Made by a program: the position numbers and the translations under genes
The notes under the pieces: model-generated
The model's database searches: none
Seen by the model: the letters and a program-made list of their open reading frames with translations, nothing else
Told to the model about the DNA's origin: nothing
Shown here: piece after piece, positions 1-12,260 of the stretch
How the letters are laid out: the number at the start of each line of letters is the position of its first letter
How positions within the stretch are numbered: the stretch's first letter is position 1
Assembly: GCF_003797825.1 (NCBI RefSeq)
Contig: NZ_RKME01000001.1
Coordinates: 186,001-250,000, forward strand
Source of the DNA: Gordonia sp. OPL2
Lineage (GTDB): Bacteria > Actinomycetota > Actinomycetes > Mycobacteriales > Mycobacteriaceae
Reading direction: 5' to 3'
DNA: 64,000 bases

Positions 1-202
1 CGTCGGGATCGGGATTCGCGCGGGCGTCGGCGGTGCCGTCGATCCCGCCCCAGATCACGGCGATCAGCACGACGGCGGCGATGGCGATCGTCTTCCACAC
101 GGTCGAGTGCAGCGGTGCGTTGACCACGGCGACACCGAGAAGGACGCGGGCGATGACGTGCACTGCGGTCATGGCAAGACCGCGCAGTAACCACGAAGAC
201 AT
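1..202 (-). CDS. B-4DMT-like small membrane protein, N-terminal part
   Basis: Minus-strand reading frame that begins with ATG at 202 and runs off the left edge, so only about the first 67 residues are seen. It starts MSSWLLRGLAMTAVHVIARV, contains two hydrophobic stretches (about residues 5-25 and 38-52) and then the segment WGGIDGTADARANPDPD. This hydrophobic start followed by a G-x-x-DG-x-A-D-A-x-x-NPDP motif resembles the actinobacterial B-4DMT transporter-family protein encoded beside pepQ in M. tuberculosis (Rv2536). The divergent position next to pepQ agrees. The function is not established; the family name is by resemblance only. Confidence 0.72.
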   Translation of the reverse strand, partial: MSSWLLRGLAMTAVHVIARVLLGVAVVNAPLHSTVWKTIAIAAVVLIAVIWGGIDGTADARANPDPD

Positions 203-299
203 AGCGGACAGGGTACGCAACCCCGAACGTGTTCCAAAACACATCCCCCGCTCAGTGGGCCTGCGCGCTGTGTGTCGACGGGGGCGGGGCGCCGGCCGG

Positions 300-305
300 T
301 AGCGT
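300..305 (+). promoter_or_regulatory. -10 element of pepQ, leaderless arrangement
   Basis: TAGCGT fits the actinobacterial TANNNT -10 consensus and lies 6 nt before the ATG at 312, with no Shine-Dalgarno sequence. This spacing would put the transcription start at or next to the start codon. Confidence 0.45.
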
Positions 306-311
306 GGACAC

Positions 312-1448
312 ATGCCTTCCGATGTCATGACCAGCGACTACCGCGCCCGACGCGACCGTGTACGCGCAGCGCTGGCACAAGCCGATGGCGCGAGGTCGGC
401 CGCCGATGCCGTCGTGATCAGCGATCTGATCAACGTCCGTTATCTCAGCGGGTTCACCGGATCCAACGGTGCGGTCCTCATCTGGTCCGACGACGCATCG
501 GCCGACCGGATCTGCACCGACGGCCGCTACCTCACGCAGGTGGCCGAGCAGGCCGGGGATCTCGACGCGGTGATCGCGCGGGACTGCCTGACCGAGCTGT
601 CCGTGCACGCGGCCGGGAAGGGCGCTCGAGCGGTCGGTTTCGAATCCGATGCCGTGACCGTCGCGGCGCACCGTGGCCTGATGGACCGGATGGGTGAGCT
701 GGACACCGCCGCCGCCGAGCTCGTCCCGATGCAGGGGCTCGTCCAGGGCCTGCGCATGGTGAAGGACGCCGGCGAGGTCGACGCACTGCGACGGGCGTGC
801 GCCGTCGGTGACCGTGCGCTGGCCACGATCGTCGAGCGTGGCGTGATCCGGCCGGGTGTCACCGAGCGTGAGGTGGCCCGCGCGCTGGAGTGGGAGATGT
901 TCGCGCTCGGCGCCGATGCCGTGGCCTTCGAGACGATCGTCGCCGCGGGCGCCAACTCCGCGGTGCCGCATCATCGGCCGACCGACGCCGTGCTCGCCGA
1001 CGGAGATCTGGTGAAGATCGATTTCGGCGCGGTGGTCGCGGGCTATCACTCGGACATGACCCGCACCTATGTGCTGGGTCGGGCGGCCGACTGGCAACGT
1101 GAGATCTACGATCTCGTCGCGGCCGCGCAGGCCGCCGGTCGCGCCGCACTCCATCCCGGCGTCGAGCTGCGCGGGGTCGATGCGGCGGCCCGCTCGGTCA
1201 TCGCCGATGCAGGACACGGCGAGCACTACGTCCACGGACTCGGTCACGGCGTGGGACTCGAGATCCACGAAGCGCCCGGAATCGGTGCGCTGGCGACGGG
1301 TACACTGCCTTGCGGCGCAGCGGTGACCGTGGAACCCGGCGTCTACCTCCCCGGCCGAGGTGGCGTCAGGATCGAGGACACACTGGTCGTCACCGACGGC
1401 CCACCGGAGCTGCTGACCGCCACCGACAAGGCATTCACCGTCATCTGA
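312..1448 (+). CDS. pepQ: Xaa-Pro aminopeptidase/dipeptidase (M24 family)
   Basis: Cytosolic metallopeptidase of the creatinase/prolidase fold that removes residues next to proline. The 378-aa protein has an N-terminal creatinase-like domain (about 10-150) and a C-terminal pita-bread domain. All five metal ligands of the family are visible: D237 in KIDFGAVV, D248 in HSDMTRTY, H312 in HGLGHGVG, E341 in VEPGVY and E355 in RIEDT. Efp follows 33 nt downstream, the same order as in mycobacteria (Rv2535c-Rv2534c). The start at 312 is chosen because a -10 box lies 6 nt upstream; ATG 327 is a shorter alternative. Xaa-Pro aminopeptidase and dipeptidase activities cannot be told apart from sequence alone. 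Confidence 0.9.
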   Translation: MPSDVMTSDYRARRDRVRAALAQADGARSAADAVVISDLINVRYLSGFTGSNGAVLIWSDDASADRICTDGRYLTQVAEQAGDLDAVIARDCLTELSVHAAGKGARAVGFESDAVTVAAHRGLMDRMGELDTAAAELVPMQGLVQGLRMVKDAGEVDALRRACAVGDRALATIVERGVIRPGVTEREVARALEWEMFALGADAVAFETIVAAGANSAVPHHRPTDAVLADGDLVKIDFGAVVAGYHSDMTRTYVLGRAADWQREIYDLVAAAQAAGRAALHPGVELRGVDAAARSVIADAGHGEHYVHGLGHGVGLEIHEAPGIGALATGTLPCGAAVTVEPGVYLPGRGGVRIEDTLVVTDGPPELLTATDKAFTVI

Positions 1449-1481
1449 CGGACGACCCGGACCCGAGGGAAGAGAACACAT

Positions 1482-2045
1482 ATGGCGACCACCGCCGATT
1501 TCAAGAACGGCCTCGTGCTGCGCATGGACGACCAGCTCTGGCAGATCCAGGAATTCCAGCACGTCAAGCCCGGCAAGGGACCGGCCTTCGTGCGCACCAA
1601 GATCAAGAACGTGCTGTCGGGCAAGATCGTCGACAAGACCTTCAACGCGGGCGTGAAGGTGGAGACCGCGACCGTCGACCGACGTGACATGACCTACCTC
1701 TACAACGACGGCAGCGACTACGTCTTCATGGACGTCAAGGACTACGAGCAGTTCTCCATCGCACCCGCCACCGTCGGTGACGGCGCGCGGTTCCTGCTGG
1801 AGAGCATGACCGTGCAGGTCTCCCTGAACGAGGGTGTCCCGCTGTTCGTCGAGCTGCCCGTCACCGTCGAGCTGGTGGTCGAGCACACCGATCCCGGCCT
1901 ACAGGGCGACCGGTCCACCGGAGGTACGAAGCCGGCCAAGTTGGAGACCGGCGCCGAGATCGCCGTACCGCTGTTCATCAACACCGGGGACAAGCTGAAG
2001 GTCGACTCGCGCGACGGCAGCTACCTCGGTCGCGTCAACTCCTGA
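1482..2045 (+). CDS. efp: Translation elongation factor P
   Basis: EF-P binds ribosomes stalled on polyproline stretches and stimulates peptide bond formation. The 187-aa length is standard for the KOW/OB/OB three-domain protein. The tip loop that reaches the peptidyl-transferase centre reads [12 protein letters not shown] with K32 at the modification position. No lysine-modification genes (epmA/epmB or ymfI type) are in this window, in line with actinobacterial EF-P carrying a Pro-rich loop with unmodified lysine. ATG follows a purine-rich GAGGGAAGAGAA at the usual distance. NusB starts 14 nt after the stop, so pepQ-efp-nusB is probably one transcript. Confidence 0.97.
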   Translation: MATTADFKNGLVLRMDDQLWQIQEFQHVKPGKGPAFVRTKIKNVLSGKIVDKTFNAGVKVETATVDRRDMTYLYNDGSDYVFMDVKDYEQFSIAPATVGDGARFLLESMTVQVSLNEGVPLFVELPVTVELVVEHTDPGLQGDRSTGGTKPAKLETGAEIAVPLFINTGDKLKVDSRDGSYLGRVNS

Positions 2046-2059
2046 TCGCCACCGCACCC

Positions 2060-2605
2060 GTGAAGCAACCCGGTACCCGGCACAAGGCGCGGCGTCGCGC
2101 GGTCGACCTGCTCTTCGAGGCGGAGGCCAAGAACGTCAGTCCCACCCAGCTCGTCGCGGAACGTCGTGAGTACGTCCGCGACGACGAGAGCGTCGGCACC
2201 ATCCACGACTACACCGCGGCCGTCATCGACGGTCTCGGTTCGGATCTCGACCAGGTCGACGCGGTGATCTCCTCGCATCTGCGGGGGTGGACGCTCGAAC
2301 GTCTTCCGGCGGTGGACCGGGCGATCCTGCGCCTGGCCACCTGGGAGCTGTTCCATGCCGTGGACGTCGACCCGATCGTCATCGTCGACGAGGCCGTCGA
2401 GCTGGCCAAGGAACTGTCGACCGATGACTCGCCCGCGTTCGTCAACGGTGTGCTCGCGCAGATCGCGGAACTGGCTCCTCAGGTCCGCGCTGCTGCGGCC
2501 GCCGGGAGCGCAGCGAGCGGGGCTGATGTGCCGGCCGCCGGGAGCGCACCGAGCGGGGCTGATGTGCCGGCCGCCGGGAGCGACACCAGCGACGACAAGG
2601 ACTGA
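2060..2605 (+). CDS. nusB: Transcription antitermination factor NusB with repetitive C-terminal tail
   Basis: RNA-binding partner of NusE/S10 in rRNA antitermination complexes. Start is GTG at 2060. The NusB fold spans about residues 1-145 ([20 protein letters not shown] at the N-terminus, [19 protein letters not shown] in the middle, [17 protein letters not shown] near the end). A low-complexity tail of about 35 residues follows, built from an Ala/Gly/Ser/Pro 12-residue repeat (AAGSAxSGADVP) that is not part of the domain. Neighbours are efp upstream and, after 150 nt of regulatory DNA, the pyr operon. Confidence 0.95.
   Translation: MKQPGTRHKARRRAVDLLFEAEAKNVSPTQLVAERREYVRDDESVGTIHDYTAAVIDGLGSDLDQVDAVISSHLRGWTLERLPAVDRAILRLATWELFHAVDVDPIVIVDEAVELAKELSTDDSPAFVNGVLAQIAELAPQVRAAAAAGSAASGADVPAAGSAPSGADVPAAGSDTSDDKD
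2498..2581 (+). repeat. 36-bp tandem repeat in the nusB 3' end
   Basis: Unit 1 is 2498-2533, unit 2 is 2534-2569 and a third partial unit runs 2570-2581. Units 1 and 2 differ at very few positions. The period is a multiple of three, so it encodes two copies of AAGSAxSGADVP plus AAGS and keeps the reading frame. Confidence 0.9.
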
Positions 2606-2686
2606 TCGCCGTCTCCTGGAGTTCGACCGGCCGCGGGTTGACCAAGCGCACACCTCGTCGGCTCGGTTTCCGGGCGACCCGGCGTG

Positions 2687-2692
2687 TAGAGT
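2687..2692 (+). promoter_or_regulatory. Candidate -10 element of the pyr operon
   Basis: TAGAGT matches TANNNT. A start about 7 nt downstream (near 2699) would place the whole PyrR-binding hairpin (2709-2741) inside a short 5' leader before the pyrR ATG at 2756. No clear -35 hexamer is seen. Confidence 0.4.
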
Positions 2693-2708
2693 TCTCCGCG
2701 ACAGACAT

Positions 2709-2745
2709 CCTTTAACGATCCGTCCAGAGAGGCGGAGAAGGAGGT
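2709..2745 (+). promoter_or_regulatory. PyrR-binding RNA hairpin containing the pyrR ribosome binding site
   Basis: The core GTCCAGAGAGGC followed by GGAGAAGG at 2722-2741 is nearly identical to the PyrR recognition element of bacterial pyr leaders (consensus UCCAGAGAGGCU..GAGAAGG). CCTT at 2709-2712 pairs with AAGG at 2738-2741, and TCCG at 2719-2722 pairs with CGGA at 2733-2736. The 3' strand of the lower stem is itself the Shine-Dalgarno AAGGAGG (2738-2744), 11 nt before the ATG. PyrR bound to UMP/UTP should therefore hide the RBS. This is translational repression of the kind described for mycobacterial pyrR leaders, not transcription attenuation: no terminator follows. Confidence 0.85.
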
Positions 2746-2755
2746 CGGCTCGGCC

Positions 2756-3394
2756 ATGCCAACCGACGGTGCCCCGCCTACCGATGGTTCCGCTGCTTCT
2801 CCGGCAGCCCCGGCACCCGCGGGTCGGGTGTTGCTCGACGCGTCGGACGTCGCTCGCACCATCGCTCGCGTCGCCCATGAGGTGATCGAGAAGACGGCGC
2901 TCGACTCTCCCGGCGCACCTCGCGTGGTGATCATCGGAATACCCACTCGTGGTACGTATCTCGCGACCAGGCTGGCCGAGAAGATCAACGAGTTCGTGGA
3001 CGTCGGGGTGCCGGTCGGCTATCTCGACATCACCCTGTACCGCGACGACCTCCGCGCCAAGCCGCATCGCCCGCTCGAACGGACGGTGGTGCCGGCCGGT
3101 GGTGTCGACAATGCGGTGGTGGTCCTCGTCGACGATGTTCTCTTCTCCGGGCGCACCGTCCGCGCAGCGCTCGACGCGCTGCGCGATCTCGGCCGGCCGT
3201 CGGCGGTCCAACTCGCGGTGCTGGTGGACCGCGGTCACCGCGAATTGCCGTTGCGCGCCGACTATGTCGGCAAGAACATCCCCACGTCCCGCGACGAGAA
3301 CGTCTCGGTGCACCTCGTCGAACAGGATGGTGTGGACGAGGTCGTGCTCAGTCCGGCCCCGCCACGTGGCTCCACCGATCCCGGGGCGGCGTGA
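2756..3394 (+). CDS. pyrR: Pyrimidine operon regulator / uracil phosphoribosyltransferase PyrR
   Basis: Bifunctional RNA-binding regulator with a type I phosphoribosyltransferase fold. The PRPP-binding signature [19 protein letters not shown] is present at about residues 120-138, and the preceding [19 protein letters not shown] segment is typical of PyrR. The protein is 212 aa, longer than the roughly 180-190 aa of most homologues because of an Ala/Pro-rich N-terminal extension of about 25 residues. ATG 2756 has an ideal AAGGAGG that lies in the PyrR-binding hairpin, implying autoregulation of the whole operon. The stop overlaps the pyrB start (TGATG), suggesting translational coupling. Confidence 0.95.
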   Translation: MPTDGAPPTDGSAASPAAPAPAGRVLLDASDVARTIARVAHEVIEKTALDSPGAPRVVIIGIPTRGTYLATRLAEKINEFVDVGVPVGYLDITLYRDDLRAKPHRPLERTVVPAGGVDNAVVVLVDDVLFSGRTVRAALDALRDLGRPSAVQLAVLVDRGHRELPLRADYVGKNIPTSRDENVSVHLVEQDGVDEVVLSPAPPRGSTDPGAA

Positions 3395-4341
3395 TGCACC
3401 ATCTGTTGTCGACCGCCGATCTCTCCGCGGACGAGGCGACCGAGTTGCTCGACGAGGCCGAACGGTTCGAGCAGGCGCTGACCGGGCGCGAGGTCCGCAA
3501 ACTGCCGACCCTTCGAGGGCGCACGGTGATGACCGTCTTCTACGAGAACTCCACCCGCACCCGCGTGTCGTTCGAGGTCGCCGGCAAGTGGATGAGCGCC
3601 GACGTCATCAACGTCAGCGCGTCCAGCAGCTCGGCAGGTAAGGGCGAGTCCTTGCGGGACACCGCGAAGACCCTGCATGCGGCGGGTGCCGACGCCCTGA
3701 TCGTGCGGCATCCGGCGTCGGGTGCAGCTCATCAGATCGCCGGCTGGACCGCGGATGCCGACGGACACGGACCATCGGTCATCAACGCCGGCGACGGCAC
3801 GCACGAGCACCCGACCCAGGCACTGTTGGACGCCCTGACGTTGCGGCAGCGTCTCGGCGATCTCGCCGGCCGGCGCATCGCGATCGTCGGGGATGTCCTG
3901 CACTCGCGCGTCGCGCGCTCGAATGCGCAGTTGCTTTCGACGCTGGGCGCCGAGGTCGTACTCGTCGCCCCCGAGACCTTGCTCCCGGTGGGTGTCGACG
4001 AGTGGCCGGTCGTCACGTCGAACGACCTCGACGCCGAGTTGCCCGCCGCCGATGCCGTGATGATGCTGCGTGTTCAGGCCGAACGCATGAACGGCGGTTT
4101 CTTCCCGAGTGCCCGTGAGTACTCGGTGCGATTCGGTCTCAACGATCGCCGCATGGCCTTGCTCGACGACCACGCGGTGGTGCTTCATCCGGGACCGATG
4201 TTGCGCGGCATGGAGATCGGCTACTCGGTGGCCGATTCGCCTCGCGCCACCGTCCTCGAACAGGTCCGCAACGGCGTCCATGTCCGCATGGCGGTGCTGT
4301 TCCGCCTGCTCGTCGGCACCGACGGCACCGCGGCCGGATGA
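3394..4341 (+). CDS. pyrB: Aspartate carbamoyltransferase catalytic subunit
   Basis: Condenses carbamoyl phosphate with aspartate, the first committed step of pyrimidine synthesis. The carbamoyl-phosphate motif S53-T-R-T-R sits in [17 protein letters not shown]83 lies in the mobile loop SSAGKGES, and [13 protein letters not shown] follows in the aspartate-binding half. About 315 aa, the usual size of the catalytic chain; no pyrI regulatory subunit is present, as normal for actinobacteria. ATG 3394 overlaps the pyrR stop by 1 nt; GTG 3391 is an alternative start one codon earlier. Confidence 0.97.
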   Translation: MHHLLSTADLSADEATELLDEAERFEQALTGREVRKLPTLRGRTVMTVFYENSTRTRVSFEVAGKWMSADVINVSASSSSAGKGESLRDTAKTLHAAGADALIVRHPASGAAHQIAGWTADADGHGPSVINAGDGTHEHPTQALLDALTLRQRLGDLAGRRIAIVGDVLHSRVARSNAQLLSTLGAEVVLVAPETLLPVGVDEWPVVTSNDLDAELPAADAVMMLRVQAERMNGGFFPSAREYSVRFGLNDRRMALLDDHAVVLHPGPMLRGMEIGYSVADSPRATVLEQVRNGVHVRMAVLFRLLVGTDGTAAG

Positions 4342-4405
4342 CAGCTGTCCCGATGAGACCAGCCCCAGTGAACAACCCAGGAGCCCAGCGAGTGGAGATG
4401 CCGAA

Positions 4406-5716
4406 GTGAGTGCTCCGACGACCGGATCGGTCCTGATCGCCAACGTCCGACCCTATGGCGAGGGTGAGCCCGTGGATGTCCTCGTCGTGGACGGCCGTAT
4501 CGCGGAGATCGGCGCGACGGGCGCGGCCCCGGACGACGCCGAGCGCATCGACGGCGGCGGCGCGATCCTGCTGCCCGGTTTCGTCGACCTGCACACCCAT
4601 CTGCGTGAGCCGGGACGGGAGGATACCGAGACCATCCGGACCGGGTCGGCGGCCGCCGCGCTCGGCGGATACACCGCGGTGTTCGCCATGGCCAACACCG
4701 ATCCGGTCGCCGACAACTCGACGATCACCGACAACGTCTGGCGGACCGGCCGCGACATCGGGCTGGTGGACGTCCATCCCGTGGGTGCGGTCACTGTCGG
4801 CCTCGCCGGCAAACAGCTCGCCGAGATGGGCATGATGGCCGCGGGCGCAGCCGGCGTGCGGATGTTCAGCGACGACGGCAAATGCGTCGACGACCCGTTG
4901 CTGATGCGACGGGCACTGGAGTACGCGAAGAGCCTCGACGTCCTCGTCGCCCAGCATGCCGAGGAACCGCGTCTGACCGTCGGCGCGATCGCGCACGAGG
5001 GGCCCACGGCCGCCCGGCTGGGGCTGACCGGCTGGCCGCGCGCCGCCGAGGAGTCCATCGTCATCCGCGACGCCCTGCTGGCGCGTGATGCGGGCACCCG
5101 CGTGCACATCTGCCATGCATCCACCGAGGGCACCGTCGAGCTCCTGCGGTGGGCTCGGCAGCAGGGGATCGCCATCAGCGCAGAGGTCACCCCACACCAT
5201 CTGCTGCTCGACGACTCCCGGCTCGCCACGTACGACCCGGTCAACAAGGTGAATCCGCCGCTGCGCGAGACGCGCGACACCGAGGCGCTGCGTCAGGCCC
5301 TTGCCGACGGCGTGATCGATTGTGTGGCAACGGACCACGCTCCACACGCGGCCCAGGAGAAGGCCTGCGAGTTCGCGCAGGCACGCCCGGGCATGCTCGG
5401 CCTGCAGACCGCGCTGCCGATCGTCGTCGAGACGATGGTGACGCCGGGACTGCTCGACTGGCGAGGCGTGGCCCGCGTCATGAGTGAGCGTCCGGCGCAG
5501 ATCGTCGGCCTGACCGATCAGGGCCGTCCGATCGACGTCGGGGAGCCGGGCAACCTGGCGATCGTCGATCCGGACACCTCCTGGGTGGTCCGCGCCGACC
5601 ACCTGGCGAGCCTGTCGCGCAACACCCCGTATGAGGCCATGAGGATGCCGGCGACCGTCACCGCCACCGTGTTGCGCGGTGTCGTGACCGCGCTCGGCGG
5701 TGAGGTCCTCCGATGA
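4406..5716 (+). CDS. pyrC: Dihydroorotase (class I)
   Basis: Zinc amidohydrolase that cyclises carbamoyl aspartate to dihydroorotate. With GTG 4406 it is 436 aa. Metal-binding H63 and H65 are in [15 protein letters not shown], further His ligands in LVAQHAEE and VHICHAST, and the catalytic Asp is D310 in ATDHAPHA. The start is set by GGAG at 4394-4397 eight nt upstream; the frame stays open further back into pyrB but has no convincing start there. Its stop overlaps the next gene (ATGA). Confidence 0.95.
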   Translation: MSAPTTGSVLIANVRPYGEGEPVDVLVVDGRIAEIGATGAAPDDAERIDGGGAILLPGFVDLHTHLREPGREDTETIRTGSAAAALGGYTAVFAMANTDPVADNSTITDNVWRTGRDIGLVDVHPVGAVTVGLAGKQLAEMGMMAAGAAGVRMFSDDGKCVDDPLLMRRALEYAKSLDVLVAQHAEEPRLTVGAIAHEGPTAARLGLTGWPRAAEESIVIRDALLARDAGTRVHICHASTEGTVELLRWARQQGIAISAEVTPHHLLLDDSRLATYDPVNKVNPPLRETRDTEALRQALADGVIDCVATDHAPHAAQEKACEFAQARPGMLGLQTALPIVVETMVTPGLLDWRGVARVMSERPAQIVGLTDQGRPIDVGEPGNLAIVDPDTSWVVRADHLASLSRNTPYEAMRMPATVTATVLRGVVTALGGEVLR

Positions 5717-6273
5717 GCGGGTTCGACATCGTCATCGTGGTCGTCGTGATCGTGGTCTGGCTGGGACTCGTCGCACTCGCCCTGCGCGGCTGGCGCAATC
5801 GCGGACGCCGGCAGGCGAACATCATCGGGGCACCACCCGCGGTGCCCGCCGATCTGCCGGCACCGGTACGCGGCCCTGACACCGGGCTGTACGTGGGCAG
5901 CACGATCGCCCCGAGCTGGCAGGACCGTGTGGCCGTCGGGGACCTGGGAGATCGTGCGGCCGCAGCGATCTCGTCCTATCCCGACGGGATTCTCATCGAA
6001 CGACAGGGTGCGTCGCAGATCTGGATCCCGCGATCGTCGATCACCGCCGTGCGCACCGAGCGTGGGCTCGCCGGCAAGGTGATGACCGCCGACGGCGTCC
6101 TGGTGATCCGCTGGGTGCTGCCGAGTGGCACCGAGATCGACTCCGGTCTGCGTGCCGACGACAAGAACATCTATCCGGGCTGGGTGACCGAGGAGATCGG
6201 TCCCGGAGCCGGCACCGACATCGACGCGAGCGGGTCGGGACCCGAGCAATCCGAACAGGGGAAAGAGCAATGA
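5713..6273 (+). CDS. PH-like domain membrane protein of the pyr operon
   Basis: 186-aa protein of unknown function placed between pyrC and carA exactly as Rv1382 is in M. tuberculosis. It has one N-terminal transmembrane segment (about residues 4-26, [21 protein letters not shown]) followed by a soluble beta-rich domain of about 110 residues ([17 protein letters not shown] ... [16 protein letters not shown]) resembling bacterial PH-like domains. The last 20 residues are acidic and Gly/Ser-rich. It overlaps pyrC by 4 nt and carA by 4 nt (ATGA both times), so it is obligatorily co-transcribed with UMP synthesis genes. Its role there is unknown. Confidence 0.85.
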   Translation: MSGFDIVIVVVVIVVWLGLVALALRGWRNRGRRQANIIGAPPAVPADLPAPVRGPDTGLYVGSTIAPSWQDRVAVGDLGDRAAAAISSYPDGILIERQGASQIWIPRSSITAVRTERGLAGKVMTADGVLVIRWVLPSGTEIDSGLRADDKNIYPGWVTEEIGPGAGTDIDASGSGPEQSEQGKEQ

Positions 6274-7438
6274 GCACAGCAGTTCTGGTGCTGGAGAACG
6301 GGCAGGTCTTCCGGGGGAGCAGCTACGGCGCCGTCGGGGAGACACTCGGCGAGGCGGTGTTCTGCACGGCCATGACCGGCTACCAGGAGACCCTGACCGA
6401 CCCCAGCTATCACCGGCAGATCGTCGTCGCCACGGCGCCGCAGATCGGCAACACGGGGTGGAACGAGGAGGACGGCGAGAGCACCGGGAGCGCCGGCAGC
6501 GACTCGTCGACGGGCGACTCGGGCAAGATCTGGGTCGCCGGGTACGCGATCCGCAATCCCACGCGGCGCGTGTCGAACTGGCGCGCCACCACCTCGCTCG
6601 AGGACGAGCTGCACCGGCAGGGCATCGTCGGCATCGCCGGGATCGACACCCGGACCGTCGTCCGTGTCCTGCGCGATCACGGATCGATGCGGGCAGGCGT
6701 CTTCTCCGGCCCGGCCCTCGCCTCCGACGACGATCTGGTGGCGCGGGTGCGCAATCAGCCGGAGATGACGGGCGCGGATCTCGCCGGTGAGGTCACCACC
6801 GATGGCATGTACACGGTCGAACCCGACGGCGATGTCCGGTTCACCGTGGCCGCCGTCGACCTCGGCATCAAGACGAACACCCCGCGCATGTTCGCCCAGC
6901 GCGGCGTCCGCGTGCACGTCCTGCCGTCGACTGCCGGGCTCGACGCCATCACCGATCTGGCACCGGACGGGGTCTTCCTGTCGAACGGTCCCGGTGACCC
7001 GGCGACCGCCGATGCGGTCGTCGACCTGACCCGCGGCGTGCTCGGCAACGGGGTGCCGCTGTTCGGCATCTGCTTCGGCAATCAGATCCTGGGCCGTGCA
7101 CTCGGTCGCTCCACCTACAAGATGAAGTTCGGTCACCGCGGCATCAACATCCCGGTCATCGACCACGTCACCGGCACGGTGTCGATCACCGCACAGAACC
7201 ATGGGTTCGCCCTCGAGGGCGAGGCGGGCGAGGAGTTCGACACCGACTTCGGTCGCGCCCGGGTGAGCCATGTGTGCGCGAACGACGGCACCGTCGAAGG
7301 TGTCGAGTTGCTGTCCGGACGGGCGTTCTCCGTCCAGTACCACCCGGAGGCGGCGGCCGGTCCGCACGACGCCGCCTACCTGTTCGACAAGTTCGTCACC
7401 CTGCTCGAGGGTGACCGTGCGCAAGGAACGAGGGCCTG

Positions 7439-7439
<1 letters not shown>
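6270..7439 (+). CDS. carA: Carbamoyl-phosphate synthase small subunit (glutaminase)
   Basis: Hydrolyses glutamine and channels ammonia to CarB. 389 aa: N-terminal CPSase domain (about 1-150) and C-terminal class I amidotransferase. The catalytic triad is visible: C268 in [12 protein letters not shown]358 and E360 in QYHPEAAAG. Compared with usual CarA there is an insertion of about 15 Ser/Gly/Thr/Asp-rich residues (about 71-85) between the GWNEED motif and [12 protein letters not shown], probably a surface loop. Overlaps the upstream membrane gene (ATGA) and carB (TGATG). Confidence 0.96.
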
Positions 7440-10770
<3,331 letters not shown>

Positions 10771-10774
<4 letters not shown>

Positions 10775-11607
10775 CCACCGCATCGCCATCGGGGTTCGGC
10801 GCCCGCTATCTCGAGACGGTCGGGGAGCGTGGCCGACTGTGCGCAGGCATCGACCCGCACGCCTCGTTGCTCGAGGAGTGGGGCCTTCCGGTCTCGGTGG
10901 ACGGTTTGTCGAGGTTCGCCGACATCTGCGTCGAGGCACTGGGCCCGACCGCGGCGGTGATCAAGCCGCAGGTCGCCTTCTTCGAGGTGTTCGGGTCGGG
11001 TGGATTCGCCGTTCTCGAGAAGGTCATCCGAGGCTGCCAGGCAGCCGGGGCGCTCGTGCTCGCCGATGCGAAACGTGGCGACATCGGTTCGACCATGCAG
11101 GCCTACGCCACCGCGTGGCTCGACGACGTCTCACCGCTGTGCTCAGACGCCGTGACGGTCTCGCCCTACCTCGGGTTCGGTTCCCTCGATCCCGCCGTCG
11201 AGGCGGCCCGTGCGAGCGAGCGCGGGGTCTTCGTGCTCGCGCGGACGTCGAATCCGGAGGGAGCGCGGATCCAGCTGGCGGACGCGGACGGACGTGGAGT
11301 GGGGCAGACCGTCGTCGACGCCGCGGCCGAGCAGAACGGTGACGGATCGGCGACCGTCGGACTCGTCGTCGGCGCGACGCGTGCGCACGGCCTCGACCTC
11401 ACCGGTCTGCAGGGCCCGATCCTGGCCCCCGGTCTCGGCGCGCAGGGAGCCGCACCGGCCGATCTCGTCGACGTGTTCGCCGACGCCGACGCGGCCTGGT
11501 TGTTGCCCGCCAGTAGTCGGGGAGTGCTGCGCAGCGGACCCGCGATCGCCGAACTCCGCTCGGCGTGCCAGCGCACGCGTGACGAGGTGGAATCGGCCCT
11601 GGGCTGA
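10771..11607 (+). CDS. pyrF: Orotidine-5'-phosphate decarboxylase (type 2)
   Basis: Last step of UMP synthesis. The 278-aa length and the active-site segment [12 protein letters not shown] (D99, K101, D104) mark it as the longer type 2 OMP decarboxylase used by actinobacteria. The phosphate-binding end [11 protein letters not shown] and SSRGVL are present. ATG 10771 overlaps the carB stop (ATGA). The start is also supported by the family N-terminus [21 protein letters not shown] strong hairpin follows 14 nt after the stop and closes the operon. The dihydroorotate dehydrogenase gene (pyrD) is not in this window. Confidence 0.96.
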
Positions 11608-11620
11608 GCGCGGCGCAGGA

Positions 11621-11645
11621 CGGCCCGGTGCTCCGCACGGGGCCG
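11621..11645 (+). terminator. Hairpin terminator of the pyr operon
   Basis: CGGCCCGGTGC at 11621-11631 pairs with GCACGGGGCCG at 11635-11645 over 10 of 11 positions with a TCC triloop, beginning 14 nt after the pyrF stop. There is no U-tract, as often found for actinobacterial terminators. Confidence 0.6.
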
Positions 11646-11914
11646 CGTGGCCGTGGTCGCGCGGCGAGAGCGCCACGCCGCGACAGATGGCGTGGAACGT
11701 CACGCCGACCGTTGCTGCCGCCGTCGTCTGCGGTCACGTCTCGGTCGCCGACGCGCGGCAGATGTGTGTGACTGTGTCCACGCACTCGACAGGTCACGGC
11801 CGCCGTGTACCGATCTCCGGGGTCCGCGACACGCGCGACTCGGCATCTGATCGCGCAGAATTTCCTGGTCACCACTTCTGTCACACGCGTATCAGTGCAG
11901 GCAGGAGGCGATTT

Positions 11915-11945
11915 GTGCCGGATATCCGGCACGCCGCGCGGCGTG
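11915..11945. repeat. Two overlapping perfect palindromes upstream of mihF
   Basis: An 18-bp perfect palindrome GTGCCGGATATCCGGCAC occupies 11915-11932 and a 16-bp perfect palindrome CACGCCGCGCGGCGTG occupies 11930-11945; they share the three bases CAC. The centres are 14 bp apart. Possible protein-binding site; no known regulator motif is recognised. Confidence 0.6.
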
Positions 11946-12065
11946 GGCGGTGGCGTCGTCGATGACCTGCGGTTTTCCGTCGAACGCCGTCGTCAGGGCG
12001 TCGCGATGCCCGATGTCGTGTCGATGGTCTACCGTTCAGGGACGCCGGACGCTACAGCACCGGAT

Positions 12066-12088
12066 CCACCCGGGTTTCCCGGGGGTGG
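12066..12088 (+). other. GC-rich hairpin in the mihF leader region
   Basis: CCACCCGGG at 12066-12074, loop TTT, then CCCGGGGGTGG at 12078-12088, which pairs fully except for a two-G bulge. It lies about 170 nt before the mihF start; it could be a leader RNA structure or a terminator. No U-tract. Confidence 0.4.
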
Positions 12089-12260
12089 CACTCGCAAATG
12101 CCTGCTCACGTGGGTACGGTCGCTTTCGCCGCACCATTGCGCGGCGGAGGCATGATCGTTCATCGCGATCGCCGCGGTCGCGCCGGCGACCAACCGCCAT
12201 CAGACGCCGCGAGGCGACTGGTGACAGTCCAACCGAAGACACGAAAGACGGAGGAACCCC

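Larger units (their letters stand above)
11646..12260. other. Non-coding interval between pyrF and mihF
   Basis: About 615 bp with no convincing gene: the frames present are Arg/Pro-rich, lack ribosome binding sites and resemble nothing known. It holds two adjacent perfect palindromes (11915-11945), a TANNNT candidate -10 (TACCGT, 12030-12035) and a GC hairpin (12066-12088). It probably carries the promoter and regulatory region of mihF with a long 5' leader. Confidence 0.6.

Noticed and set aside
2606..2755. Transcription attenuator upstream of pyrR
   Set aside because: The PyrR-binding hairpin is present, but there is no terminator hairpin with T-run between it and the ATG; its stem holds the RBS, which fits translational repression better.
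11399..11932. Minus-strand gene in the pyrF-mihF interval
   Set aside because: Arg-rich frame overlapping pyrF, no RBS, no recognisable domain.
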